A stretch of 64,000 nt of DNA, taken from Callaeas wilsoni. Taxonomy: Eukaryota; Chordata; Aves; Passeriformes; Callaeidae. The stretch covers positions 186,001 through 250,000 of the forward strand of contig VWPU01006262.1 of assembly GCA_013398955.1 (NCBI GenBank), in the 5' to 3' direction. The stretch's first letter is position 1. Each line of letters opens with the position of its first letter. A model generated the notes under the pieces. The model made no database searches. It saw only the letters and a program-made list of their open reading frames with translations, and was not told the origin of the DNA. The translations under genes and the position numbers were made by a program. Below are positions 1 to 12,494 of the stretch, in pieces.

Positions 1-1482
1 CCATAGACACCTACTGTAACCAAGAAGTTCTAACATTCAAACACCAAGAGTGGCACATTAATGAATTTATAATGGAAAGTCAATATAACTGAAATAAATT
101 TGCAGAGACAAATATTTCATTCCAGAAAAGAGAGCTCAGTTCTAGAGATTACTTACTGGCTAGTGATGATGTTTTCCTGTGATAGAAGTACATTTTTGAT
201 GCAATAAGATTTGGACACATACACGGAGGTCCCTGTAAGTCCTGAAAAGAACAATTTCATTCACTCACCTCACATCACAGGTTTCGTCTTGGAAGTAACA
301 ACCTTTAAATGTAAACAGGATACATGTGCTCCCAGAACTTAGGCTTGAAGGTAGACTACTCAAAATGAAATAATAAAGACACTGAAGTTGTATTATTTAT
401 AATAGTTTAAGTAGGATTAGACAGGTTATAACATCACCTTCTCAGTTCTTCCATTCTCCTTGGACATGCTAAGCATGGCCAGGAACTCAGGGCTGCCTCA
501 CAATCAAAGAGGCCAAAAAAAGAGAAGAGAGACAAAAAACTCTCCTGCAATTCCAGCATATCTGAAATTCACTCAATAGTAAACATAGCTCTCTAATACA
601 CAAGTAGTTACCATATGTGGATACCATACCATTTTCTAAAATTTGGCTACTTTTTTTTAGTCTTGTTCCCACATTAGGAGAAGATTCTCTTTTTAATTTT
701 CTTTACAAAACTATTACTTCAGAATTGAAGGATTTTGCAGCAGTATCTTCAGGCAAAATATCTCCTCCACAACTAAGTAATCATCTCAGAATTTTTTAGG
801 CAGAGACATGCAGCACTTTAGCAAAAGGAGAAACCCAAATAAGTTTTTCAGGCCTTCCCAGAAGAAGCGCAGTTCTGAAGAGCCAGCACAGGAGGTCTCC
901 AGCATATGCCGACACTCATCCCTCAGCCTTTCCTCATAAAGAGGAATAATATGTCATGCATGTATACAGAATGCTTATAATGCTCATAAAGTATTTCCAG
1001 CTTAGTTTACCTCTCCCTGAAACAGCTTGGCCCACATATGCAAGGTGCCAAGCTCTTAAGTTGCAAATCTTGCAGAAAAGACAAAACAGACATGGAAGCA
1101 TTGCTGCCCATCAGCTGCAGGCACACAGGCACAGCCTCAGAGCAGTCCAGTTCTCATTGCTTACAGTCCTTCAGCTGCCTTCCTTTTCACCTTGCCTTTC
1201 CCTTCCTTAATTTCTACTCTGACTATATGCAATTATACCATCTATTTGTAATATTCACATGCTCCTGTTGGAGTACATTGCAATACTCAGGCACAAACTG
1301 GTATCAGGAATATTAGGAATACAGCCTTGATTCCCCCATTTCTGTCACTTTTTAAAACACAATATCCCAATGCCTTGTTATCCCAATCATATTATTCTGC
1401 AGATGTTTTCTAGGTGTCTTAAAAAGGTAGCAGATATTTTGGGTACAGGTAAGAACCTGATATTTTGTCAACATGTAGATTA
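1..1482. other. Downstream intergenic DNA, no gene seen
   Basis: AT-rich sequence with only short, unconvincing open frames. I see no splice-framed exon, RNA gene or recognisable repeat before the CR1 copy that begins near 1483. It lies more than 10 kb beyond the RAPGEF2 3' end. Confidence 0.6.
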
Positions 1483-2830
1483 TCATAGATCAGTTTGGGT
1501 TCAAAGGGACCTTCAAAGGTCTTCTACTCCAACCTCCCTGCAGTGAGCAGGGACTTCTTCAACCAGATCAAGTTGCTCAGAGCTCTTTTCAACCTGACCT
1601 AGAATGTTTCCAAGGATGGGGCATCTACCACCTCTCTGGGCAGGTCTTAGATGTTCCAGTGTTCCACCACCCTCATTGTATGACATTTCTTCCTTATATC
1701 TAGTCTGAATCTATCCTTTTTTAGTTTAAAATCATTACGCCTTCACTCCTATCGCTACAAGCCCTGTTGAAAAGTTTCAGCACTGAAAGGACACTGTAAG
1801 GTCCCCCTGGAGCCTTCTGTTCTCCAGGCTGAACAACCCCAACTCCCTCAGTCTTCCATCACAGTAGAGGTGTTCCATTCTTATTATTATTTTTGTGGCC
1901 CTCCTCTGGACATGCTCCAAGATGTCCATGTCTTTCCTGTGCTGAGGGCTCCAAAACTGAAGCCAGGACTGCACTGCTGGAGTCTCACTAGAGTGGAGTA
2001 GAGGAACAGAATCATTTGATCTGGCCACTAGGTGGGTCAGGCAGGACTTGCCCTTGGTGAAGCCATGCTGGCTGTCCCAAATCACCTCCCTGTCCTCTAT
2101 GTGCCTTAACATAGCTCGTAGGAGCATCTGTTCCAACATCTTGTTGCGTAAACCAGCCTTCTCCTTGTCCCTTGTAACCCATTTGCCAGCTTTGCTCATC
2201 ATGGGGAGGATGCTTTCTTTGACCTTCCTTTTCTGGCTGACTACCTATATACGGCTCATCTCTGTAAAGCTTCAAGTGCTTCAGTGTAGCCAGCAGATCT
2301 CAGAGCAACAGGCTGAGGGCTCTCACCAGTACCCTGTCCCTCTAACCTTGGCGTGTCATCCCACAGCTTGTCACATGCAGTCCTGGTATTGTCCCCCTCC
2401 CTCTTCAAGTCTATCTTAAAGCTCTGTCACTTAGCCTCACTAGCTCCTGAGGAAAGACCCCTCTTCCTCTTTGAGAAGTGTGAATCCCATGTGACACCAG
2501 GATGTCTGGTGCTGTGTAGGCCATCCCATTATTGAAAAATCCAAAACTGTCAGTAGCACCAGTCGTGGAGCCATGTTTTAACGGTATGGTCCTGTCGGTT
2601 TCATCTCACGTAGCTGCCTGAAACTGGAAAGATAGAGGAAAGAACCACCTCTGCTCCAGATTCCATAACCAACCATGTCAAGGCCCTGAAGTCTCTTTTG
2701 ATTGCCCTTGGACTACACATTGCAGCTCCATCACCACCCACATGGACCAACAATAACAGGTAGCAGTCCAAGATTGGGAAGGTTCCTGGTGATGTCCTTA
2801 ACTCGGATCCCAGGGGACTAGGCCTTGGCA
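1483..2830 (-). mobile_element. CR1 LINE, 5'-truncated and internally deleted
   Basis: Read on the minus strand, 2202 to 1777 encodes recognisable CR1 reverse-transcriptase text: a block containing KMLEQMLLRAMLRHIEDREV and DSQHGFTKGKSCLTHLVA, then after a jump the C-terminal block LEHVQRRATKIII and RLRELGLFSLENRRLQGDL. The palm/catalytic part of the RT that should separate these blocks is missing, so the copy is internally deleted. The sequence from 1483 to 1777 resembles the CR1 3' region (the TCCAACCTCCCTGCAG and GGATGGGGCATCTACCACCTC blocks on the plus strand). The part from about 2250 to 2830 looks like a further upstream piece of the same family, but I am less sure of it. The copy is non-functional. 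The 3' edge at 1483 is reasonable; the 5' edge is approximate. Confidence 0.8.
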
Positions 2831-5800
2831 ACACCTGCACTGTACATTACAGTCAGAGGAGACCATAAACATGCCAAACATAACTCTGTTTGCCTCAGGC
2901 CTTGTTTGCCCCAGCACCCTACTCGTCTGTAAATATGTGTTGATGGCTTATTACTTACCGCATCTTAGCTGAAAGGGAAACCCCAAACCATCTCAAAGTA
3001 ATGACCAGCAGCCAGAATCAGCCTGTCAACTTAAAAATATAAGTTATCATTATGAATACAGGTCATTTGATTTTAAAGAACAAGATTTCAGAACTTCTTT
3101 TTAAGGTGTTAATTCTTATGACATAATTCTAAGTAGTAATTTTCTCGTATTATTTTTACATCTTATTTTCTGAATTGTATTTTGTTCTTTGTCATAATTT
3201 GAATCAATTTTATCACTCATTTATGACAAGAAATAAGACATGTAAACTAAAAAATCTAATCTCACCTGACTGATGTTTCTAGCTCCAATGGCCAGGGAAA
3301 GAATTGCTGTCACCCTGTCTTGCAAAACCAACTGCATTCAAGACTTTATTTGTGTGTAATACACATGTTCTGTATGCTTGTTGTTTGGCCAGAATGTGAG
3401 TATACCTAAGGATAACTGAGTGAAGGTCAGATTAGCATGATGTCTGTTCCGTGGTTTGGACTAATTCTCTTCCTGGTACATTTTTCTCCTTGGAATGAAA
3501 TACACCATTTTGTAACAAAAAGCTGGAAGTGCTAAGGTCATTTTTTTTGTGCTGGGCAAAAGTTGAGGATTGAACTAAGCATTCAATTTGTTCAAATTCT
3601 CCAGACCATTATACCAATATCAGTCTTAGTCAATTTATCACAATTTTTCTTTCTTAAGTATGTATGGAGAGGTCAGTAACTTTAACTGAACTCTCATCTT
3701 TGGAAAATCCAATTTATTCTAATAAGAATAAATGCTATGTCATCAATATGCAGTATTCTACAAGTACATATTTTTAGCAGTTTTGTGAAAGGTATTGATT
3801 TGGTACATCTGCCAATTCCATGTTTCTAAAATCCTAGCACATTGCATTTATAAAATAATATTTCAGAAAGAAGGTGACCTTCACAGAGCAAGCAGTGTTT
3901 TTTAAACTATTTGTGTGCATCTATAATTTAAGAAATCTGCAGAGAACTGGGCTTTTTTTTCTTTTTATTTTTTTTGTAACCTTGGCAATGCAGAACGTGC
4001 TTTGAGAAAGAAAAAAGCTAAGAGTTATCTACTGATATAATTTTATAAATGCATACTGCCTTTCTCTCAGGTTCTCCAGTCTAAATTAAACATACAAATT
4101 GGATGTAGTAAATGAAGGTAAACAGTGAGGAGGGACTGGAATGAAGGACAGATTGTGCTGGTACAGTGCAGTGAAAGATTATATGTGAAACAAATATTGG
4201 TATAGGCTAAATTGACAAAGACTGCAAGATATATAGCTGAAGAGAGAAAAGCAGTAAAATAATGTATAAAACATTAACCTACAACCTCAGAACTCCAAAC
4301 AGCAGCAACAGCAATTTACCTGACTATCTTAGGTGAATAATCAAAAGAACACCACTGATCACTAGCTAAGTCAGCCTTATGCCCTTCTCTCCACAAGGAC
4401 AGAAGGCAGGCAGGGATCCAACAAGGCTCTGGAAGTGGGACAGCCCACAAGAGAGCCTTCAGCCCATCATGCCACAGGAGCTTGAACTACTGTCAAGCAG
4501 CTCATTTGGATCAAGGGGGGACATGACTGCTTTCAGCGGGTCAGCAATTTGCATTCTTCCCATTTATTTATGTGTGCCTTTTACTTATGCACGCTTTCAG
4601 AGCATCAGAAATGTGCAGAAGCTCCTGCAATGAACTACAATGCCTTTCTGGAGTGACCCGCACCAAGCGGCAACTTTCATAAATGCCCATCCGGTCAGAG
4701 GGCAGGACTCTCTCAGCTCAGAGCTCCAGTCACACCAGAATGAACTGAACTGGGACTTCTGCTGTGGTGAAATTATGTAGCAAATCATGAAGCCATTGGG
4801 ACGGCTCTCTAGAGGAAAATATGATACAGGTCTACATCATAATTGTGTTAGAACTAAAACACTGGATAATGTAGTTGCAATGTCAGAGAGCAGGAGCAGG
4901 ACATTAAAGGTAGATTATCCTAACAGAAAGGAGTGTAACTTTTGCTTTTAGAAATCTTGTTTAGAAATAAGCAAGTTTATTCACTTCACAATATAAAGTG
5001 TTGAGAATGCCAACTACATACCTGGATAATTATGCACTTCTTACTTTGTCTTTGCCAATTGGATGAAGGAAGGCCTATCATGTATCTGCAGCAGAAACAG
5101 TTGCAAATCTGGGCTACTCCATATCCCAACCACAAAAAAATTATTCTTTTAGGAACATCTTATCAGGACAACCAGTACACAGTATGAAAGATTGTTTTAA
5201 GAAAATAATCAGCAAGTTAACATTACAGTACAGGCTGCCATGAGAAAGCTCCTCAGGCACCTGTGAATTGCATGAAGAATTAAGAATTCTAACAGTATAA
5301 CCTAGGACAGGATCAACATTTTCTTTCATAGCCATCTGTCTGATACTGAGACGCATCCTCAAGAGAAAAGGACTGCTTGTTGTCCAAAGACACCAACTGC
5401 TACAAATGAAACTACGGCCAAGAAAAGTCCATGTTAAGTGTCAAGGGCAGCTTGTGCGTACAGCATTAGTGCACTTCAACAGAAGGAGAAGAAATTGTTT
5501 GTGACACTTAGACTAGCAGCAGATGAAAAGAGGAGTAGCATCAGCACATCAGGAGGCAGCAAATACACACAGCTGCAATGATTTCTTTAGCAGTATACAG
5601 AAGTTGAAAGCAAAATTTCAGCCAAAGCTATTAAAATTATGAGGAAACAATCATCAGGGCAACACTGAAACCAAGGACAAGCTTACAAGTATGAAAGGAA
5701 TAAAGGCAGACACTGCCAATGCTACATAAACACCACTGAATTCCTGATTGCAGTTAAGACGCGAATTCAGAAACCTCAATGACCCTAAACCTGAAATGAA

Positions 5801-8800
5801 AAATTCAAACAATACTTAGATGAATAAAAAACAAACCAAACTAAGAGCAAATGATGCAGTGTGACATTCCAGCAGCTTAGAGGTCAGCAAAGATTTAAAA
5901 AGATGCAGAGCTTGCCACACCTACTTCAGGCAGAACTCATTGCACTCAAATTAAAAACAAATCCTGCAAAACAAAGGCTGAAATTAGAAACATAAATCAA
6001 AGACTAGTAGTTGCAAAGACACCAAATTAATGTCTGCATCAGATCCAGGTGATTTAAACAATCACCTCATACTCTTAGTGATATTATAGTAAGTATCATT
6101 TGACTGAATAGAGTAACTTGCCCTCTGCAAGTGGACTGACATTTTGAAATTAATATTTGTGCACAGTGACTCCACCAGATATTCAAATAAGCCCTTAAGG
6201 GAGCTTTGCCCACAAGTGACAACATTTTCATGTCCCTAGTGCAAAGATAACATGAAGGAAGGTATAACCATAACCTTCAAATACCTGCCAGAAATATCTA
6301 GAAATGTGTGATTAAAATTGGCAATAGTACCTACAGGACACTTACCGACCTCTGCAAGCCTTAGTCCAATCCCTTACTGGAAAGGGGTGATACTAACTGC
6401 CTAAAGACATTACTCCAGCTACTCAGAAACTATCAGAATTTGCAAACTGCTGCATTCTAGCTGAAATGGCAGTGTTACATCCCACTTATATGCCACATGA
6501 AAAGAAATAGAATGTATCCAACTAACTCCTTAACTGATGTAGCTCTGCAGTATAAGCAACCAAGAACTGGACACGAGCTTCAGTGAATTACAGAAGACCC
6601 ATGGAACTTCAAAGACATTAAATGTGTGACATGCCAGTTTCCATTAAAAGAGCAAAGCACAAAGCTACACCAAAAAAGCTACACCAAAAAAGAATGCCTA
6701 TGCACACCACTCTGGAAAGCCAGCTGCTTGAAGAGCAAGTGCCAGAATGGAGACATCCCAACCAAACAAATGTTGTAATCATGGAATATTCTGAGCTGGA
6801 ATGGAACCACTACGATCATCAAAGTTCAGCTCCTGACCCTGCATAGGACAGCCCTCAGAGTCACACCATGTGCCTCAAGGCGTTGCCCAAACACTTCTTG
6901 AACTCTGGCAGGCGTGGTGCTGTGCCCACTTCCCTGGGGAGCCTGTAAAACACAACATGGAGGTAGTTCAGTCCTGTACAGCTCTTCAACAGTATTTTGT
7001 AAAGAAGCATGTTTTTATAGAGAATACATACTTGTTAAACATGAAAAGCAGCAAAAATGTGATTTACAAAAGAATAATAGACTAAATAGACCCTTTCAAT
7101 TATACAGCAGACCCCTCTGCCTTGTACGATTACTGTTTGCATTTGAGAAGTCTGGCCAGAACCACAGCTGCTCCCTCAGTTCCCCTCCTCCCCAACTCCC
7201 TTCATTGGTCCTGAGCCACACTCCATTTCTGACAAAGACTTCAGCACATAAAAAACCAAAAGCTTTGTATTCACCAGATCATAACAAAGTAAGAGTTATA
7301 CTATGAATATATATGGGCATTACACAGAAACATGAACAATCCAGCTTTCAGGCAGAAGTTGAGAAAAGAGCTATGTACATGCAGACAAAGAACTGGAGTC
7401 TGAATTTGTCCTGTCTGGGTACACTCCTTTCAAGCTTTCTGAGCACTAAAGTGCTGCCTCCTTCCATTGTTTCTGAGGACTGCACACAAAACACACTTTG
7501 GGAGGAAGGAAATGGGTGGTGCTGTGTTCTACAAAGGAGCAAAGAGAAGCTGTGTGAGAAAGCTGCTAATATAAGCAACAGGAAGAGGTTAACAGGGAGG
7601 GAGAATTATACATCTAAAGAACAACAAGAGAGGCATGAGAAAGAGGAAAAGCACGTATGTGCTAGGAAGAGGAGAAGCAGCAAAGTGCACCCTTTCTTAG
7701 TCAACAAAGCACTTAAAATATGAATGAATTGTTGAATCATATTCAAGAGTAATAAATACATAAGCCATTTGAACAAGAATTTCAGCAAAGTCTCTCTTAC
7801 GAGCTTCTCATAAATACAGTGACTGACTTGCCAAATGAACTTCACATGGACCAAGGCATAGCATGCAAAATTTCAGGAAGCCTGGCAATTTTGCCAACAT
7901 TAATTGAACATAAAAAAAAATTTCAACATTCTTTAAAAACTTTAATGTTCAGCCTTAATGATAGAAAGACTTCTATAAGTTGCAGGCTGTTCAGCCTAAA
8001 TATTGCACTGTGCTACTACCTCCTCTCACAGAGCTACAGGAAACAGGACCCCAGGTTTCCTTGGAAGTTGCATTTCATAGGTTTTCTTTTTCTCCTCTAC
8101 CAAGAAGGCACAGACTTTCTCAAAGCACAGTACCAGAACTTGAATAAAATTCTTCAGCCAAGTTCTCAGCTAACATTACTTAGAGTGAAATATTCACTTA
8201 TTTCAAAGGTTACCCAAGACACAAAAGCTGTCCAGAATGTGTGTAATCAGCAAGGGGAAGAAATAAAACCAAACAAAATCTTTTGAGTAACCAGGAAAAC
8301 CTAGACTCTATCCTCTAACCCAAACCAAAATAAGCAAATATTTGATACCACAGACTGAATAACAAGACCTGCTGAAGCTGTCACATGAGGAGCTACACCA
8401 GATGACTGAAGCATTACAAACATATGAGAAATGTGGGGGGGACAAATAAGTCATCAGTCTGACCTAATAAAACCTTGAGAGCACATCTCAAAATGGAAGA
8501 TTGTTTATAGATCCTGGATAAAATACAGAAAGGAATAAAACACAAGGTAGAGGCGATATTGAGTAAAATAAACCACCTACGTGCACGGGAGGGAATAAAC
8601 CATGTGCTGTAAGACATGGAAATATCAGTTTGGAGAAGGACCACAGCTGGAATTCTTGATGATCAGATTATTAACTTAATAATGAACAATAATCATCATA
8701 GCACAAATGGTTGAGAATACAGTGTTGGAAGGAACTGACGACAGATCAGAATATTGTAAGAGGAGAATGTGATGACATGATAATCGCAGTGACAAAAGTA

Positions 8801-9792
8801 GAATAAAATTCAGATCAAGATGCAGATCATGCTTCATTTTAAGCAGCAGTTTTAAACATCTACATTAAAGGAAAAAAACCAGAAACAACCAAATAAACAC
8901 AACAAAAAACCCCAAACAAACTGCACAAGATGCAGAGTGCATACAGAAGTTTCTATTCTACCTGTCCCGCGTCAGTTTGACTTATTCTGACAGTACAGAT
9001 AGGAAGAACATAAGGCTACTGTAAGGTACAGGTACAAGAAAGGAGAAGAGAAGACAGCTGCTCAGCCCAAAGAATGTTTAATGCTAAAATCACATACACA
9101 TATAAATCAGCATCTGGAAGCTCACTGTCTTTTGACAACCAGAGCAATGGATCAGTCTCCCAGGTAAGAAATGCAGCAACAGCATTATCTCTTTGTAAGA
9201 GCAAAATGTGTATCAAGGCCATATGAGGGTTTCTGGGACTGTCAAACCAGAACAAATCCAGTTCTACACTGATGTTGGCAGCAGGGCCTCAATGTGGAAG
9301 GTTGCTTTTTATCAGTGCATTTCCTGCGTTTTACTTGGACTCTGACCAAAGACACCAAGGCAGAAAAGCCATCCTGGCCCTCACAGCCTACCTTCTGTTA
9401 GAAAGCCACAGTTCAGAGCATCTTACTTGTTACAGAAAACCCAATAAAACCAGTTAAAAACCACACATACTTCTCTAGTTAGGAGAAAAGTCTCAAAACA
9501 TACTGAACACAGCACCAAGGCAATTTATCTCTGCCACACCTACTGACCCTGGTGCAAGTGGCAAATTTTTCCTGGAACTGTGTCAGAAGATAACAACTGC
9601 ATGTCCAAACAGTTTGGTAGTGACTGAGAAAGCATTTTAAACATCACTACTCCAGTGTAAGTTTCACTGAAAAAAGACTGTCAAACTTTACCTCTCAAAT
9701 GACTTTAAAAAATGCTGCACTGGCTTCTTCTCCAGTGCAGACATCCTAGCTAAAAAAGTGGATGCTGCAATAGTATACAATGGGTTTTTTCC
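2831..9792. other. Intergenic DNA, unassigned
   Basis: No gene recognised. Several plus-strand open frames cluster between about 6.6 and 8.3 kb (longest 7819-8286, 155 codons). Their translations match no family I know, contain no domain motif and have no visible exon structure, so I do not call them genes. The stretch from about 4370 to 4780 is less AT-rich than its surroundings and is also unexplained. Confidence 0.5.
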
Positions 9793-9856
9793 TATACATA
9801 CACACATATAAAATGGGGTTTTATATATATAATGGTTTTTTATATACATACACAAA
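9793..9856. repeat. AT-rich imperfect direct repeat
   Basis: The 12-mer TATACATACACA occurs at 9793-9804 and again at 9843-9854. The two copies enclose TATA-rich sequence with two AATGG-type interruptions. This is a simple low-complexity repeat with no evident function. Confidence 0.6.
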
Positions 9857-12494
9857 GGATTTCATTGCCAGCAAGGGCAACAAAGTGCTGCAAAGAAAAT
9901 AATCCTCCTTTCAGACATTAGACTACCTGGGCCAGTACTACACCTTTAAGGATCAACCGAATAAAGAAATAAAATCCAAACTAATTCTCCAAACTGAAAG
10001 AGAAGACTGAGCATGTCAAGCCACCAAGCAAAAAGCTGAGGGAGCTACAAGTCTACACTTAAGGAGAAGCCAGCACTTCTACTTAACACAAATTTGAGTT
10101 TTGACACACAGAGGCAAGACTCATTTCTTTACAGAGAATGCAGTCTGTGTGCAGAGTGTCACTGCATAAATTTAATCCCAGGAAGATCAAATGAGAGTAG
10201 TTTAAGATTATGCTGTTGATGGTTGCTAGTAGTTGAATATCTTCAACTCATTCCTACATACTCACCACATATAAGCAAGAGAGAGCTTTAAAGGTTTTCA
10301 TAATCTAGTAAAAACTCTAGATTTTCATTTATCACCTTTTCAGTGGAAAACAGAAAGTAACGGATTCCACCTTGCATCAGCAATTAACCTACTTTCACGC
10401 CCAGTCTTCTCTCAAAGCATGCCATTTTTAGAGACAAGACTGTAAAGCTTACTTAAAGGACAATCTAGAGATAGGGGACCAAAATTATATTAATCATCTC
10501 ACATGTCTGCTGTCTCCTGAGGGGGTCAATTTTCAGAGTAATTTTAACAATGTTCATATTTTCTTCAACGGATCTGTGTTATTTAATTTATGTTAGAGAG
10601 GCTATTGCTGCTACATAGGCTTTATTCACAGAAGTATTTTTAATGTTTCATTCCATATCAAGGAATATATAAATATTAATACTTGCAATTAAATCATTAC
10701 TTGAATTCTCTAGAGTTGATTTTGTTCCAACTATGCAACAATCCATAAGAGACAGCCTGGAAATTTATTGCATTTCTTACTAGTCTTGAAGAAAATAGAG
10801 GGCTTTTGGTTTTGTTTCTTTTTTAAAAACCTATTCTTCTCTTTACGTTGACCAAATACTTCAGTCTCAGATTCACAGATGTAAAACATGCACGCTTCTC
10901 CAAATGACCAAGATGAATCCATTAAAGCAGTACCCTCAATACTTTTAGCTTTTACAGATTCATGCTAACTCTGACGTGCTATACATTGCATAAAGGAGTA
11001 GCCTCTGCCTCAGGAAGTTTCAGTACAAAAAAAAAGCCACAAAACAGGTAACTGAATGACATTTCTTCCAACACACACAAAAAAATCCTTAGATTTCAGT
11101 GTTCTGTTCCATTTTGGTGAACGCAACACTAAATCCCAGCAACTGGTATTTACTTGTCCGCATCTTGCTACATCCACTCAGTAAGTACAAAATTCATGTT
11201 ACACATACTCCAACTACCAAACCTGTTTCAGAAGTCACACCAAAGCCTTTACTTCTGTTGAATCACTTGCTGTGTGAAGTGTTATTTATCACCCAGTCCA
11301 CAATGAATTAAGCTGTCTGTTATTGGATGCTGTGTTGAGGATGTCTCTACACAATGTCTTCTAAAAATACTAATTACAGTAAGAAACAGGAGGATAGGGA
11401 ATGCTGCCTAATTCAATAATGTATCGAGCATAGAGAAAACAACTGACAAGTGTGCAAACACCTCACAAATTGGTAAGAGAAATTATTTCCCTATCACTGA
11501 GCCTTTAGCACTACTGGAGAACAATCTCGCAGGTAAAATATGTAAGAATGTGTGTTCATTCTACTAATGCAAAAACAACTGGTAATCTTCAGCTTGTTGA
11601 AATGTACCCAACAAGTATTAGCCACAGATTCACAGAAAGTAGTTCCACTCACACCACACAAATCTAAATCTCCATAATTTCTTTACTTACAGTGCTAGAG
11701 ATTACAGCAATAAAAACACAATGTTTACAAGTCCTGTATTTTCAGTGATTTTTAGCTTTCTTATAATTCTAAGTGTGGATCATTTCTATGAGCTATGTTA
11801 GGAAGACTTAAATATAGACAGCATTTTGTTGTTTCTCTTTGCATTGAACTAATTTTAGACATTTAGAAATGTTTAGAAACGTCACCTGCCAGGCATTTCA
11901 AAGCTAAATGGGATATGGCTGTTAATGTCTTTAGCCATTTTTAGTACCATTTTAACCCAGTCTTCTCATTACCATTGGAAATAAAGAATCTAACCTCTGG
12001 GGAAAAAATAAAATCTACAGATTTAACATTGAATTAACATCAGCTTTTATTACTGGGGATGCTATTGAGTGATATTTATTATTTGAAATACCTTGTTCGG
12101 TAAAAACTCAAATGGATGACCTTCCATACTTCTGCCTCCCCAAGTGTTAAAACATATATTCCTTACTTTTACACCATTCAGAATATAAAATCAACACAAT
12201 CTTACCTTTAAAACTGTTCACATTCTACATACACCTAAGGCCATACCTTTTTTGGCATCTCAAATGTTTCTGCTGGGGATGCTCATAGTATCAGTCATTC
12301 TCATTCAGCAGTATCCACACCCAAGTTTTCAAAAATTATCAGCAGCACAACTGTACATTAAGAAAAACTCCACACCAGTGGTTTGCCCACATCACTTGGC
12401 AATGTCCCTTTAATATTAATACACAGAGAAGTAAAATTTTTTCATAAATTTGTTCAAGTATGTGGAACATGTAAAATGCATAAGAATCAATATG
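9857..12494. other. Intergenic DNA just downstream of the RAPGEF2 3' end
   Basis: AT-rich sequence with no convincing coding region or repeat. It may include readthrough transcription past the RAPGEF2 polyadenylation site, and if a more distal poly(A) site is used, part of it could be 3' UTR (another minus-strand AATAAA lies near 12046). Confidence 0.45.

Noticed and set aside
7819..8286. 155-codon frame as a protein-coding gene
   Set aside because: No domain, no family match, no splice structure and no upstream promoter features. It is kept only as part of the open-frame cluster finding.
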